DNA of 64,000 nucleotides from Homoserinimonas sp. OAct 916 (GTDB lineage Bacteria > Actinomycetota > Actinomycetes > Actinomycetales > Microbacteriaceae): positions 243,504 through 307,503 of the forward strand of contig NZ_QJHB01000004.1 in the NCBI RefSeq assembly GCF_003260275.1. The letters are read 5' to 3'. Positions 34,020-41,993 of the stretch are shown piece by piece. The position numbers and the translations under genes were made by a program. Positions within the stretch are counted from its first letter, which is position 1. Every line of letters begins with the position of its first letter. The notes beneath the pieces are model-generated. The model was not told the origin of the DNA and made no database searches. It saw only the letters and a list, made by a program, of their open reading frames with translations.

Positions 34020-35459
34020 GTGACGATGGGGATCAACCGCATGTCGCGGTACCACCAGACCGGGGTGCTGGGGCGCATTCGAGACTTCATCGATCACTTC
34101 GCCGGGCGCTCCCCCTCCCGCTTCGCCTCCATCGTGTTCACCGGGCTGATCCTCATCTTCACGCTGTTGTTCTCCCTGCCGATCGCCAGCGCCGACGGCA
34201 CAGCCACCAAGCTCGCCGACGCCCTGTTCACCGCCACCTCGGTCATCTGTGTGACCGGGCTGTCCACCGTCGACATGGCCACCCACTGGTCGCCCTTCGG
34301 CCACACTTTGGTGTTCATCGGGGTGCAGATCGGTGGCCTCGGCGTGCTCACCCTCGCCTCGATCATGGGCCTGGTCATCGCGCGACGACTCGGGCTGCGC
34401 GCCAAGCTGATGGCGGCCAGCGACAGCAACCCACTGCGGCTCCACTCCGGGCCGGTCGCCGAAGGCCAGGCCGTGCGGCTCGGCGAGATCGGCGGCCTGT
34501 TGGCGACGGTCGCCATCAGCGCCGCCGTTATCGAACTCGCGTTGGCCATCCTGATGTTCCCGCGTCTCCTGTTGGCGAATGTCCCGATCGGAGACGCGGT
34601 CTGGCACAGCTTCTATTGGGCGGCGATGGCGTTCACAAACACCGGCTTCAGCCCGGATGTCGCCGGCCTCACCCCGTTCGCCAACGACTATTGGTTTCTC
34701 ACGGTCATCCTGATCGGTGTCTTCCTCGGCAGCATCGGCTTTCCGGTGATCTACGCGCTCAGCCGAGGCTGGCGTCGACCACGCCGGTTGCCGCTGCACG
34801 CCAAACTCACCCTGCTCACCTGGTTGGTGCTGTTCGTCATTGGCGCCCTGGTCTTTCTCCTGCTCGAATTCGACAATCCGAAGACCTTCGGCGCGCTCGG
34901 CGGCGGTGACACCATCTTCCAATCCTTCTTCCTGTCCGGGATGACTCGGTCGGCGGGGTTCGCCGTGATCGATATCGGGCAGATGAACGGCTCCAGCCTG
35001 CTCGTCGGCGACATGCTGATGTTCATCGGCGGCGGTTCGGCCTCAACCGCTGGCGGAATCAAGGTGACCACACTCGCCGTGCTCTTTCTTGCAGCGTTTG
35101 CGGAGGCACGCGGGCAAGAGTCGATGTCGGCGTTCGGGCGCAAGATTCCCGGTGACGTGCTGCGCCTCGCCGTCAGCGTCGTGCTCTGGGGTGCGACGAC
35201 GGTCGCCGTATCGAGCATCCTGATCCTGCACATCTCGAACGAGCCGTTCGAGTATGTCCTTTTCGATGTGATCTCAGCGTTCGCGACCTGTGGGCTTTCG
35301 ACCGGGCTGACCGAGAGGCTGCCGGACGCCGCAGTGTACGTGCTCGCGGCAACCATGTTCATGGGGCGTGTTGGTACAGTGACTCTCGCAGCCGCGCTGG
35401 CGGCCAGCCAGCGCCGACAATTGTTCCAATACTCGGAAGAGAGGCCCATCGTTGGTTGA
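34020..35459 (+). CDS. trkH: TrkH/KtrB-type potassium uptake channel subunit
   Basis: A 479-residue membrane protein with the four M-P-M repeats of the potassium transporter family. The filter-like loops are TATSVICVTGLST, AFTNTGFSP, GMTRSAGFAVIDI and AFATCGLSTGL, each with the key glycine. The start GTG has GAGGAGGGG upstream. It overlaps the TrkA gene, so the channel and its regulator are made together. Confidence 0.93.
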   Translation: MTMGINRMSRYHQTGVLGRIRDFIDHFAGRSPSRFASIVFTGLILIFTLLFSLPIASADGTATKLADALFTATSVICVTGLSTVDMATHWSPFGHTLVFIGVQIGGLGVLTLASIMGLVIARRLGLRAKLMAASDSNPLRLHSGPVAEGQAVRLGEIGGLLATVAISAAVIELALAILMFPRLLLANVPIGDAVWHSFYWAAMAFTNTGFSPDVAGLTPFANDYWFLTVILIGVFLGSIGFPVIYALSRGWRRPRRLPLHAKLTLLTWLVLFVIGALVFLLLEFDNPKTFGALGGGDTIFQSFFLSGMTRSAGFAVIDIGQMNGSSLLVGDMLMFIGGGSASTAGGIKVTTLAVLFLAAFAEARGQESMSAFGRKIPGDVLRLAVSVVLWGATTVAVSSILILHISNEPFEYVLFDVISAFATCGLSTGLTERLPDAAVYVLAATMFMGRVGTVTLAAALAASQRRQLFQYSEERPIVG

Positions 35460-36123
35460 TCGCATCAAACACGACGCACCGGTGCTCGTGATCGGCCTCG
35501 GTCGGTTCGGCGCTGCCACCGCCGGCCAGCTCGACCGGCTCGACCGAGAGGTGCTCGCCGTCGACGCCGACGCTGGGCTGATCCAGAAGTGGGCCGACCG
35601 GATCACGCACACCGTTCAGGCGGACGCCCGCAACATCGACGCCCTGCGCCAGATCGGCGCGCAGGACTTCTCCATCGCCGTAGTCGCTGTCGGCTCCTCG
35701 ATCGAGGCAAGCGTTTTGATAACCGCCAACCTGGTCGACCTGAAGGTGCCGCAGATCTGGGCGAAGGCCATCTCGCAGTCACACGGCAAGATCCTCCAGC
35801 GCATCGGGGCGAACCACGTGATCTACCCGGAGCGGGAGGCCGGCGAGCGAGTCGCCCACCTTGTCAGCGGCCGGATGCTCGACTTCATCGAGTTCGACGA
35901 CGACTTCGCCCTGGTCAAGATGTACCCGCCGAAGCCGATCCGAGGAATCCCCCTGGGCGAGTCCCTTGTTCGCAGCAAGTATCGCATCACCGTCGTGGGC
36001 GTGAAGAGCCCCGGCAAGCCGTTCACCTACGCGACCCCGGAGACCGTCATCTCCAACCACGACCTGATCATCATCTCCGGAACCTCCGGCGACATCGAAC
36101 GGTTCGCGGCCCTCGGCGGGTAG
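35452..36123 (+). CDS. trkA: TrkA/KtrA-type potassium channel regulator
   Basis: A 223-residue RCK protein: the Rossmann half has GLGRFGAATAGQL with an acidic VDADAG for the ribose, followed by a TrkA-C domain (GIPLGESLVRSKYRITVVGVK). It gates TrkH in response to nucleotides. The likely start is TTG at 35452, which lies inside the trkH stop region, a common arrangement for coupled subunits. Confidence 0.92.
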   Translation: MVDRIKHDAPVLVIGLGRFGAATAGQLDRLDREVLAVDADAGLIQKWADRITHTVQADARNIDALRQIGAQDFSIAVVAVGSSIEASVLITANLVDLKVPQIWAKAISQSHGKILQRIGANHVIYPEREAGERVAHLVSGRMLDFIEFDDDFALVKMYPPKPIRGIPLGESLVRSKYRITVVGVKSPGKPFTYATPETVISNHDLIIISGTSGDIERFAALGG

Positions 36124-36203
36124 GCGCAGCCGGCAACCCACGGCGGTCAGTGCCCGACAGGCAACGCTCCGCGGTTTCTGCACCAAGCCGCCGAAGGGTG
36201 GCG

Positions 36204-37055
36204 TCAGTCTCCGGCAGCCATCCGCCTGGCCCTGGCCAGTGCCGCGTCCGTCGCCGTGTCAAACAACTCCTTGACCTGGCCGGTCTCAAGCACCGCGACC
36301 GCTTCGGCGGTGGTTCCGCCCGGGCTGGTCACCTGGCGGCGCAGTTCGGCCGGAGTTGATTCGGATGCCGCGAGCAATTCCGCAGCACCGAGGAATGTGG
36401 TGTTCACCATCGTCGCCGCCTGCTCGGGCGTGAACCCCTTATCGATCGCGGTCAGGGTGAGCTGCTCGATCAGGAAGAAGACGTAGGCCGGACCGGAGCC
36501 CGAGATCGTGCTGAGCGCATCGAGCTGGCTTTCCGGAACCTCGAGCACCGTTCCGACGGTGGAGAACAGTTCGGCCACAACAGCCATGTCGTCTGGCGTG
36601 GAGCGCGTGCCGGCGCTCAGCCCGGTGACGGCGCGCCCGACGATCGCCGGGGTGTTCGGCATCGACCGCAGCACCGAGATTTCGGCAGGGAGCAGTCCTT
36701 CGAAGGTGGCGACGGTGACGCCCGCCGCAACGCTGACGACAATCGCACCCGGTTCGAGTGCATCTCGGATCTCGGCCAGCAGGTCGGGCACCATGTACGG
36801 CTTCACGGCGACCAGCACAACCTTTGCGCCGGCAACGGCAGTGCGGTTCGCGTCGGCATCGGTGGCCGTGGCGTAGGCGGTGACCCGGGACTCGTCATCG
36901 AATTCGGCAGCCCGTTCGACAGACCGATTGGTCACCCGAATGCCTCCCGAGACCGTGACACGCGGGGCCAGCAATCCGCTCAGAATGGCGCGCCCCATCG
37001 AGCCGGCTCCGAGGATCGCAATGGTGGGCAGGTTGATGGTTTCAGTCTGGGTCAC
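36204..37055 (-). CDS. proC: Pyrroline-5-carboxylate reductase
   Basis: A 283-residue proline biosynthesis enzyme with ILGAGSMGRAILSGLL (NADPH site), VKPYMV, RSMPNTPAIVG and the C-terminal SGSGPAYVFFLIEQLT and TSPGGTTAEAV signatures. The GTG start lies 6 nt after TAGGAT on the minus strand (37062-37067). It is convergent with trkA and divergent from the cation efflux gene. Confidence 0.95.
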   Translation of the reverse strand: MTQTETINLPTIAILGAGSMGRAILSGLLAPRVTVSGGIRVTNRSVERAAEFDDESRVTAYATATDADANRTAVAGAKVVLVAVKPYMVPDLLAEIRDALEPGAIVVSVAAGVTVATFEGLLPAEISVLRSMPNTPAIVGRAVTGLSAGTRSTPDDMAVVAELFSTVGTVLEVPESQLDALSTISGSGPAYVFFLIEQLTLTAIDKGFTPEQAATMVNTTFLGAAELLAASESTPAELRRQVTSPGGTTAEAVAVLETGQVKELFDTATDAALARARRMAAGD

Positions 37056-37116
37056 GTCTCCATCCTAGGATTGGGTCACACAGGTGTTGCAACGAGATGA
37101 GGAATGGGGCTTCCGG

Positions 37117-38079
37117 ATGAGCGCAACGGGCGGCAGCAAGGCGATCATTGCCGCGTTTCTGGCGAACCTCGGCATCGCCATCACCAAGTTCATCGCCTGG
37201 GCGTTCTCGGGCTCCACATCGATGCTCGCAGAGGGTGTGCACTCCCTCGCCGACTCCGGGAACCAGTTGCTGTTGCTGTTCGGCGGCCGCCAGGCCAAGC
37301 GCAAGGCTGACCAGGAGCACCCGTTCGGCTACGGTCGGGAGCGGTTCGTCTATGCCTTCGTGGTCTCGATCATCCTGTTCTCGGTCGGTGGCGTCTTCTC
37401 CCTCTACGAGGGCGTGAACAAGATCGCCAACCCGCATCCGATCGAGATGTGGTGGTTGCCGCTGCTCGTTCTGGCCGTCGCGATCGTGCTGGAGTCGATC
37501 TCGCTGCGCACCGCCCTGCGCGAGGCGAACCCGCACCGCGGCAACCAGTCCTGGGTCACGTTCATACGTCGCTCAAAGGCCCCAGAGCTGCCGGTCGTGA
37601 TCCTGGAGGACACCGCAGCCCTGGTCGGCCTCGTGTTCGCCCTGATCGGTGTCGGCGTGGCGATCCTCACCGGCAACGGCGTGTGGGACGGCATCGGCAC
37701 GGTCGCAATCGGTGTGCTGCTGATCGTTGTCGCGGTCATCCTCGGGATCGAGACCAAGAGCCTCCTGGTCGGCGAAGGTGCGAGTGTGGCAGATGCCGAA
37801 GCCATCGAGGCCGCGATCATGGCCGGCGACGAGGCGGTGCGCATCATCCACATGAAGACGCTGTACCTCGGCCCCGACGAGCTGCTCGTCGGCGCGAAGC
37901 TCGCCTTCGCCCCGCACAAGCGTTTCTTCGAGGTGGCGGCGAACATCAACGTGGTCGAGTACCGCATTCGCGAGGCGGTGCCCGCCGCGCGCGTGATCTA
38001 CATCGAGCCCGATGTGTTCCGCGATGAGAACATGATCAACCCGTCGACTGACGCGATCGTGATCCGGGCGAGCGACTGA
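37117..38079 (+). CDS. Cation diffusion facilitator family transporter
   Basis: 320 residues with about six transmembrane helices: the HSLADSGNQLLLLFG motif in helix 2 and ILEDTAALVGLV in helix 5 hold the metal-binding His/Asp positions. It is a divalent cation efflux protein, probably for zinc, cobalt or manganese. The C-terminal cytosolic domain ends with NMINPSTDAIVIRASD. The ATG at 37117 fits the family better than an upstream in-frame TTG at 37084. Confidence 0.9.
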   Translation: MSATGGSKAIIAAFLANLGIAITKFIAWAFSGSTSMLAEGVHSLADSGNQLLLLFGGRQAKRKADQEHPFGYGRERFVYAFVVSIILFSVGGVFSLYEGVNKIANPHPIEMWWLPLLVLAVAIVLESISLRTALREANPHRGNQSWVTFIRRSKAPELPVVILEDTAALVGLVFALIGVGVAILTGNGVWDGIGTVAIGVLLIVVAVILGIETKSLLVGEGASVADAEAIEAAIMAGDEAVRIIHMKTLYLGPDELLVGAKLAFAPHKRFFEVAANINVVEYRIREAVPAARVIYIEPDVFRDENMINPSTDAIVIRASD

Positions 38080-38135
38080 TGAGGACCGCCGACTGATTCA
38101 GGCAGCCTGACCTGGGCCGGCCCGCACGATCGTGC

Positions 38136-38606
38136 TTACTGCTCCGACCCGCGAAAGAACTCCGTGAGCAGTTCGGAACACCGCCTCTCCTCGACCCCCG
38201 CGAACACCTCGACCCGGTGGTTCAACCGTCGGTCGCGCAAAACGTCGTAGACCGAGCCGGATGCACCGGCCTTCTCATCCCAGGCACCGAAAACCACCCG
38301 GGGCACGCGCGCCGCAAGAATCGCGCCGGCACACATCACACACGGCTCCAGCGTGACCACCAGCGTGGTGTCCTCGAGCCGCCATTCGCCTCGTGTTGCC
38401 GCCGCCTCGCGCAGGGCGAGGATCTCGGCGTGCGCGGTCGGGTCCTGCCGCAACTCACGTTCGTTGCGCCCCGAGCCGATCACCTGCCCATCGGCGTCGA
38501 TGACGAGGGCCGCGACCGGCACATCGCCGGTGGCGAGCGCGAGCCGAGCATCCACGATGGCCGCAGTCATCCAGTCACGTTGCGCGGCAACCTCGGGCAA
38601 ACTCAT
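38136..38606 (-). CDS. tadA: tRNA-specific adenosine deaminase
   Basis: A 156-residue zinc deaminase with TAHAEILAL (zinc His and catalytic Glu) and PCVMCAGAIL (two zinc cysteines). It converts A34 to inosine in tRNA-Arg(ACG). The ATG at 38606 has TTGGAG upstream. It is divergent from upp, with 42 bp between the starts. Confidence 0.93.
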   Translation of the reverse strand: MSLPEVAAQRDWMTAAIVDARLALATGDVPVAALVIDADGQVIGSGRNERELRQDPTAHAEILALREAAATRGEWRLEDTTLVVTLEPCVMCAGAILAARVPRVVFGAWDEKAGASGSVYDVLRDRRLNHRVEVFAGVEERRCSELLTEFFRGSEQ

Positions 38607-38636
38607 CGCCGTCTCCAATCTCACGCCGGTCTCGGC

Positions 38637-38642
38637 TAGATT
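38637..38642 (+). promoter_or_regulatory. -10 box of upp
   Basis: TAGATT is 6 nt from the ATG at 38649, so upp mRNA is probably leaderless. Confidence 0.5.
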
Positions 38643-38648
38643 TACCCT

Positions 38649-39281
38649 ATGCGAGTCCACGTTGCCGATCATCCGCTCATCACCCACAAGTTGACCGTTC
38701 TGCGGGACCAGCGCACATCGTCACCGGTTTTCCGGGCCCTGACGGAGGAGCTCGTCACCCTTCTGGCGTACGAGGCGACCCGGGGGGTGCGCACCACGAA
38801 GATCACCGTGACCACACCCGTCGCCGAGGCCGAGGGTCTTGCCCTGAGCGAGCCGCGCCCGCTGGTCGTACCTATTCTGCGTGCCGGACTCGGGATGCTT
38901 GAGGGCATGGTCAAGCTCATGCCCACCGCCGAGGTCGGATTTCTCGGAATGGTGCGCAACGAGACCACATTGCAACCCGACATCTACGCGGAGCGCCTTC
39001 CCGACGATCTCTCCGACCGGCAGTGCTTCGTGCTCGACCCGATGTTGGCGACCGGCGGCTCGTTGCTGGCCGCAATCGAGTACCTGTTCGACCGGGGGGC
39101 CGTCGATGTGACGTGCATCTGCATCATCGCCGCTCCCGAGGGTCTGGCCGCCGTGGAGGCGGCGACGAAGGGTCGCGACGTCAATATCGTGCTGGGTGCC
39201 CTCGACGCCTCCCTGAACGAGCAGAGCTACATCGTGCCGGGTCTCGGCGACGCCGGCGATCGTCTCTACGGCACGGTCTAA
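38649..39281 (+). CDS. upp: Uracil phosphoribosyltransferase
   Basis: A 210-residue pyrimidine salvage enzyme making UMP from uracil and [18 protein letters not shown] and the PRPP loop [11 protein letters not shown] are present, and it ends with the conserved [13 protein letters not shown]. An 18-bp tandem duplication spans the stop codon and the bases after it (39269-39303). The start is supported by the -10 box. Confidence 0.96.
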   Translation: MRVHVADHPLITHKLTVLRDQRTSSPVFRALTEELVTLLAYEATRGVRTTKITVTTPVAEAEGLALSEPRPLVVPILRAGLGMLEGMVKLMPTAEVGFLGMVRNETTLQPDIYAERLPDDLSDRQCFVLDPMLATGGSLLAAIEYLFDRGAVDVTCICIIAAPEGLAAVEAATKGRDVNIVLGALDASLNEQSYIVPGLGDAGDRLYGTV

Positions 39282-39303
39282 CTGCACGGCACGGTCTAAC
39301 TGC
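39269..39303 (+). repeat. 18-bp tandem duplication at the end of upp
   Basis: CGGCACGGTCTAACTGCA occurs twice head to tail, the second copy differing only in its last base. It repeats the upp stop codon with its flanks. Confidence 0.85.
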
Positions 39304-39435
39304 GCCATCCGCCTCACCGCCTGTCACCATCACCACGCAGTGCGTGCTTGAGCGCAAGGAACTGCGGCGAATAGCGACACCCTCGTCCGACGGCCATACC
39401 GCCCGCACAGACGCTGGCGGTGCGGCCGACGTCGA

Positions 39436-39663
39436 TCATTGCGATGCAACAGCTGCACTCGTCGGCGTGGTGTCCGCCTCGTGGGCCGTGACGCCCCGCG
39501 ACGTTGCCGCGCGGGGTCGCCAGGCCCAGTGAAACACCTTCGAGAACCCGTGGCGCTGCAGTTTCCGGCCACTCGCCTCCACGGCGCGCATAAGCTCCAG
39601 TTCGCGAACGAAGCGATCCTGTTCGGATTTGAATTTGTATTGGTGATAGAAGTCGTAAGACAC
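39436..39663 (-). CDS. Small hypothetical protein
   Basis: A 75-residue product starting at a GTG with AAAGGG 5 nt upstream. It begins SYDFYHQYKFKSEQDRFVRE, an amphipathic charged helix, and ends in a Thr/Ala-rich tail. This style is seen in small actinobacterial proteins of unknown function. The frame extends upstream to about 39780 but without supporting signals. It is convergent with upp. Confidence 0.45.
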   Translation of the reverse strand: MSYDFYHQYKFKSEQDRFVRELELMRAVEASGRKLQRHGFSKVFHWAWRPRAATSRGVTAHEADTTPTSAAVASQ

Positions 39664-40325
39664 GATGGCCCTTTCTGGGCGCTCGAAGGCGCGCAAGGCT
39701 CGCCGAATAAAGGTGGGGTCGAACCCCGCAATGCGACCGCGGTCACTGCCGCCGGATTCGTCGTTCTGAAGTTCCTGCACCGCACCAGGGCAGAAGTCGA
39801 CCGAGAATCGCGCGAATGACTGCGCGAGCCAGAGCGCCTCTAACGCGCTCTACGGCAACGGTGCTGTGCTCTCAGCGGATCCGGCTCCGGTTGCTGCTGA
39901 ACCCGAACGCAACCGATCCACCCGACCAGACATGATGCATCAAACATCAAACGAGCGACGGCCGGGAACAGAAACGGCTTCGCAGAAGGAGCTGTCAGCC
40001 TCGAATGTGGACTATTCCGTCACCCGGAAGTCGGCTGGCGAAATTGTGACTTCCGGCACTTTCTTCACTGAACCTGTCATGTCACCACCTCGCTTCGTTC
40101 CTCGGGATCGCCCTCTGGACTTTCCCAACCAAATTCACACTGCGCGACGGGTTCTTGCACGCGTCGAGCGTGGACGTGCAACAGAATACACCGTTCACCG
40201 AAGTCAGTGCAAGGAAAATTTCGAACCGGAGTTGCGCAGATTCCATTCAGCCGTCTCCGCTCCACCCACGAACAACCGTCAACTCGTCACCACCTGGTTC
40301 GAGGGCACGTTCGACGATCGGGCAT
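39664..40325. other. Sparse 660-bp region without a convincing gene
   Basis: A plus-strand frame at 39866-40366 (166 codons) is open but its product has no structure-like pattern and no ribosome binding site. Codon use looks unlike the neighbours. A 9-bp perfect inverted repeat lies at 40024-40056. Otherwise I see nothing definite. Confidence 0.5.
40024..40056. repeat. Perfect 9-bp inverted repeat
   Basis: CCGGAAGTC and GACTTCCGG are separated by 15 nt and followed by a T-rich stretch (CACTTTCTTC) on the plus strand. It could be a weak terminator or an operator. Confidence 0.45.
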
Positions 40326-40355
40326 TTGACACGAGCGTCCCGGATGTTGTTAGAT
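40326..40355 (+). promoter_or_regulatory. Consensus-like promoter ahead of a leader peptide
   Basis: TTGACA (40326-40331), an 18-bp spacer and TTAGAT (40350-40355) lie 7 nt before the ATG at 40363. The perfect -35 hexamer stands out in this GC-rich window. Confidence 0.65.
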
Positions 40356-40362
40356 CAACACC

Positions 40363-40464
40363 ATGACTGATCACGTGTACCCCCTGACCTCCCCCGAGGC
40401 CTTGGGAGTTGCGGGCATGATGATGCCCCGCCGCGCAGTCATGTGTTGCCGAATGTGCATCTGA
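40363..40464 (+). CDS. Putative Met/Cys-rich leader peptide
   Basis: A 33-codon frame beginning at the expected start of a leaderless transcript. Its C-terminal half reads MMMPRRAVMCCRMCI, with five methionines and three cysteines among 15 residues just before the stop. Clusters of scarce amino acids at the end of a short leader are the mark of ribosome-mediated attenuation; poly-cysteine leaders are known in actinobacteria. The regulated gene would be the winged-helix gene 207 bp downstream. No clear terminator/antiterminator pair was found between them, so the role is a hypothesis. Confidence 0.45.
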   Translation: MTDHVYPLTSPEALGVAGMMMPRRAVMCCRMCI

Positions 40465-40671
40465 GCACACTCCGCCCGAGTTTCACGCGTGCCGGCCTGA
40501 ACAGGTCTGGTGTTCGCTGAACTCCCCGGTTGCCCGTCGCGGCCACCGTCTACGGCCCTGAGGCCCACGCAACACTTCTCGGCATCACCGCACCTCGCTC
40601 ACGTCTCGGCTCTCGCAAACCGCCGGATGCGACGTTCGGCGGATGCCCGCATCATCACAAGGACCCCTGAA

Positions 40672-41478
40672 ATGACTCTGCTCGACTTTCGCCCCACCAC
40701 TTCCTCCACCACGACACGCCCGGTGCGCCGACGGCACCCAGCTGCCAGTCTTGCGGCCACCACGGTCGGGAGCGCGACCAACTCCTCACGCTCGAACCCC
40801 ACTGCGCAGGCGGCCCCACAGCCTTCGGCCCCCGCCGGACTTCGGACGGTGCCGGCTGGCACCGAGGCCCGCGGGTTCGTGCTCTACGTCGGCCTGGACG
40901 AAGCCGCCGCAGCCGCAAACGGCACCGACCTCGGCCACATCGTGCAGGAGCTCAAACAGCTCGCCGCCACGCTGGCGCCGACCGCCCAGACGCACGCGGT
41001 CGTGGCGCTCGCCCCTGCCGGCACCGGGGGTCGCGACGTCGACGTGGTGCGGCTCGCCCTGCAGGAGCCGGCCGCAGTGGCCGCCCATCGCCCGGAGACT
41101 GTCAGCCCGGCAGACAGCAAACTCGTGATCGACTTCGCCCGCAAAAGCGTGGCCCTCGACGGCACACCGGTCACGTTGACGTACACGGAGCTCGAACTGC
41201 TCGACTACCTCATCCGAAACGAGGGCCGCGCCGTCGCGCGCGCCGAACTGATCGGCGGCCTGTGGGAGACCCAGGACCGACCGGGCAGAACTGATCAGAC
41301 GAGCTCGCCCGAGACCCCGAACGAGCGCACCATCGACGTGCACGTGCGCCGGCTCCGCGCCAAGTTGGGACGCTACGAACAGATCGTTCGCACCGTGCGC
41401 GGCTCCGGCTACCGCTTCGACCAGCACCCCGACGTGGTGGTGCACTTCAGCCCGGTCGGCCGCGTTCGCTCCGCGTAA
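40672..41478 (+). CDS. Winged-helix (OmpR/PhoB-type) transcriptional regulator without receiver domain
   Basis: A 268-residue protein. The C-terminal 110 residues are a Trans_reg_C domain: KSVALDGTPVTLTYTELELLDYLIRNEGRAVARAELI, then DVHVRRLRAKLG and TVRGSGYRFD. The N-terminal part has no phospho-acceptor aspartate pattern. It is a Ser/Thr-rich stretch followed by GFVLYVGLDEAAAAANGTDLGHIVQELKQL and VVALAPAGTGGRDVDVVRLALQEPAA, a domain I know only from similar actinobacterial regulators. The ATG has AAGGA upstream. It could sense a ligand instead of a kinase. Confidence 0.85.
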   Translation: MTLLDFRPTTSSTTTRPVRRRHPAASLAATTVGSATNSSRSNPTAQAAPQPSAPAGLRTVPAGTEARGFVLYVGLDEAAAAANGTDLGHIVQELKQLAATLAPTAQTHAVVALAPAGTGGRDVDVVRLALQEPAAVAAHRPETVSPADSKLVIDFARKSVALDGTPVTLTYTELELLDYLIRNEGRAVARAELIGGLWETQDRPGRTDQTSSPETPNERTIDVHVRRLRAKLGRYEQIVRTVRGSGYRFDQHPDVVVHFSPVGRVRSA

Positions 41479-41561
41479 CGATCCAGATATCGATACTCGG
41501 GAAGTCGCCGCGTATGCGCCGCAGTCCCTATCCTTGGGAAGTGAAGGAGAAGGAGAGCGAA

Positions 41562-41993
41562 GTGCAATCGAGGGCCGCTGCCGTTGCCGCGTGGGAGGCG
41601 TTGTTCCGGGCCCAGGTGAGCGTGATGCGCTCACTGGCGGCATCGTTTCCGACCGATGAGATCTCGTTGAACGAATACGACGTGCTGTACACACTGTCCC
41701 GGGAGCCGGAACGACGGATGCGGTTGCGCGACCTCAACACACGGGTGCTGCTGACCCAGCCCAGTGTGAGTCGCCTGGTCGACCGGTTGGTCTCCCGCGG
41801 GTTGATCGCCAAAATGCCCGACTGCGCCGACGGGCGCGGCACGGTGATCAGCCTCACCGACGACGGCTTCCACCTGTTTCGTCGTGTCGCCGTCAGCCAC
41901 ATCGCCTGTATCCGGGAACGGGTGGGCGAGGTTCTCGACGACGACGAGCTGGAGCAGTTGACCATCATCTGCAACAAGTTGCGTACCGGATGA
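41562..41993 (+). CDS. MarR-family transcriptional regulator
   Basis: A 143-residue winged-helix protein: LNEYDVLYTLSREPERRMRLRDL, LLTQPSVSRLVDRLVSRGLIAKMPDCADGRGTVISLTDDG, typical of MarR. The GTG at 41562 is chosen because AAGGAG lies 6 nt before it. Its stop overlaps the start of the amine oxidase gene (ATGA), so it very probably controls, and is expressed with, that gene. Confidence 0.88.
   Translation: MQSRAAAVAAWEALFRAQVSVMRSLAASFPTDEISLNEYDVLYTLSREPERRMRLRDLNTRVLLTQPSVSRLVDRLVSRGLIAKMPDCADGRGTVISLTDDGFHLFRRVAVSHIACIRERVGEVLDDDELEQLTIICNKLRTG

Noticed and set aside
39866..40366. 166-codon plus-strand frame
   Set aside because: No ribosome binding site, no domain-like pattern, and the promoter for the leader peptide lies inside its end.
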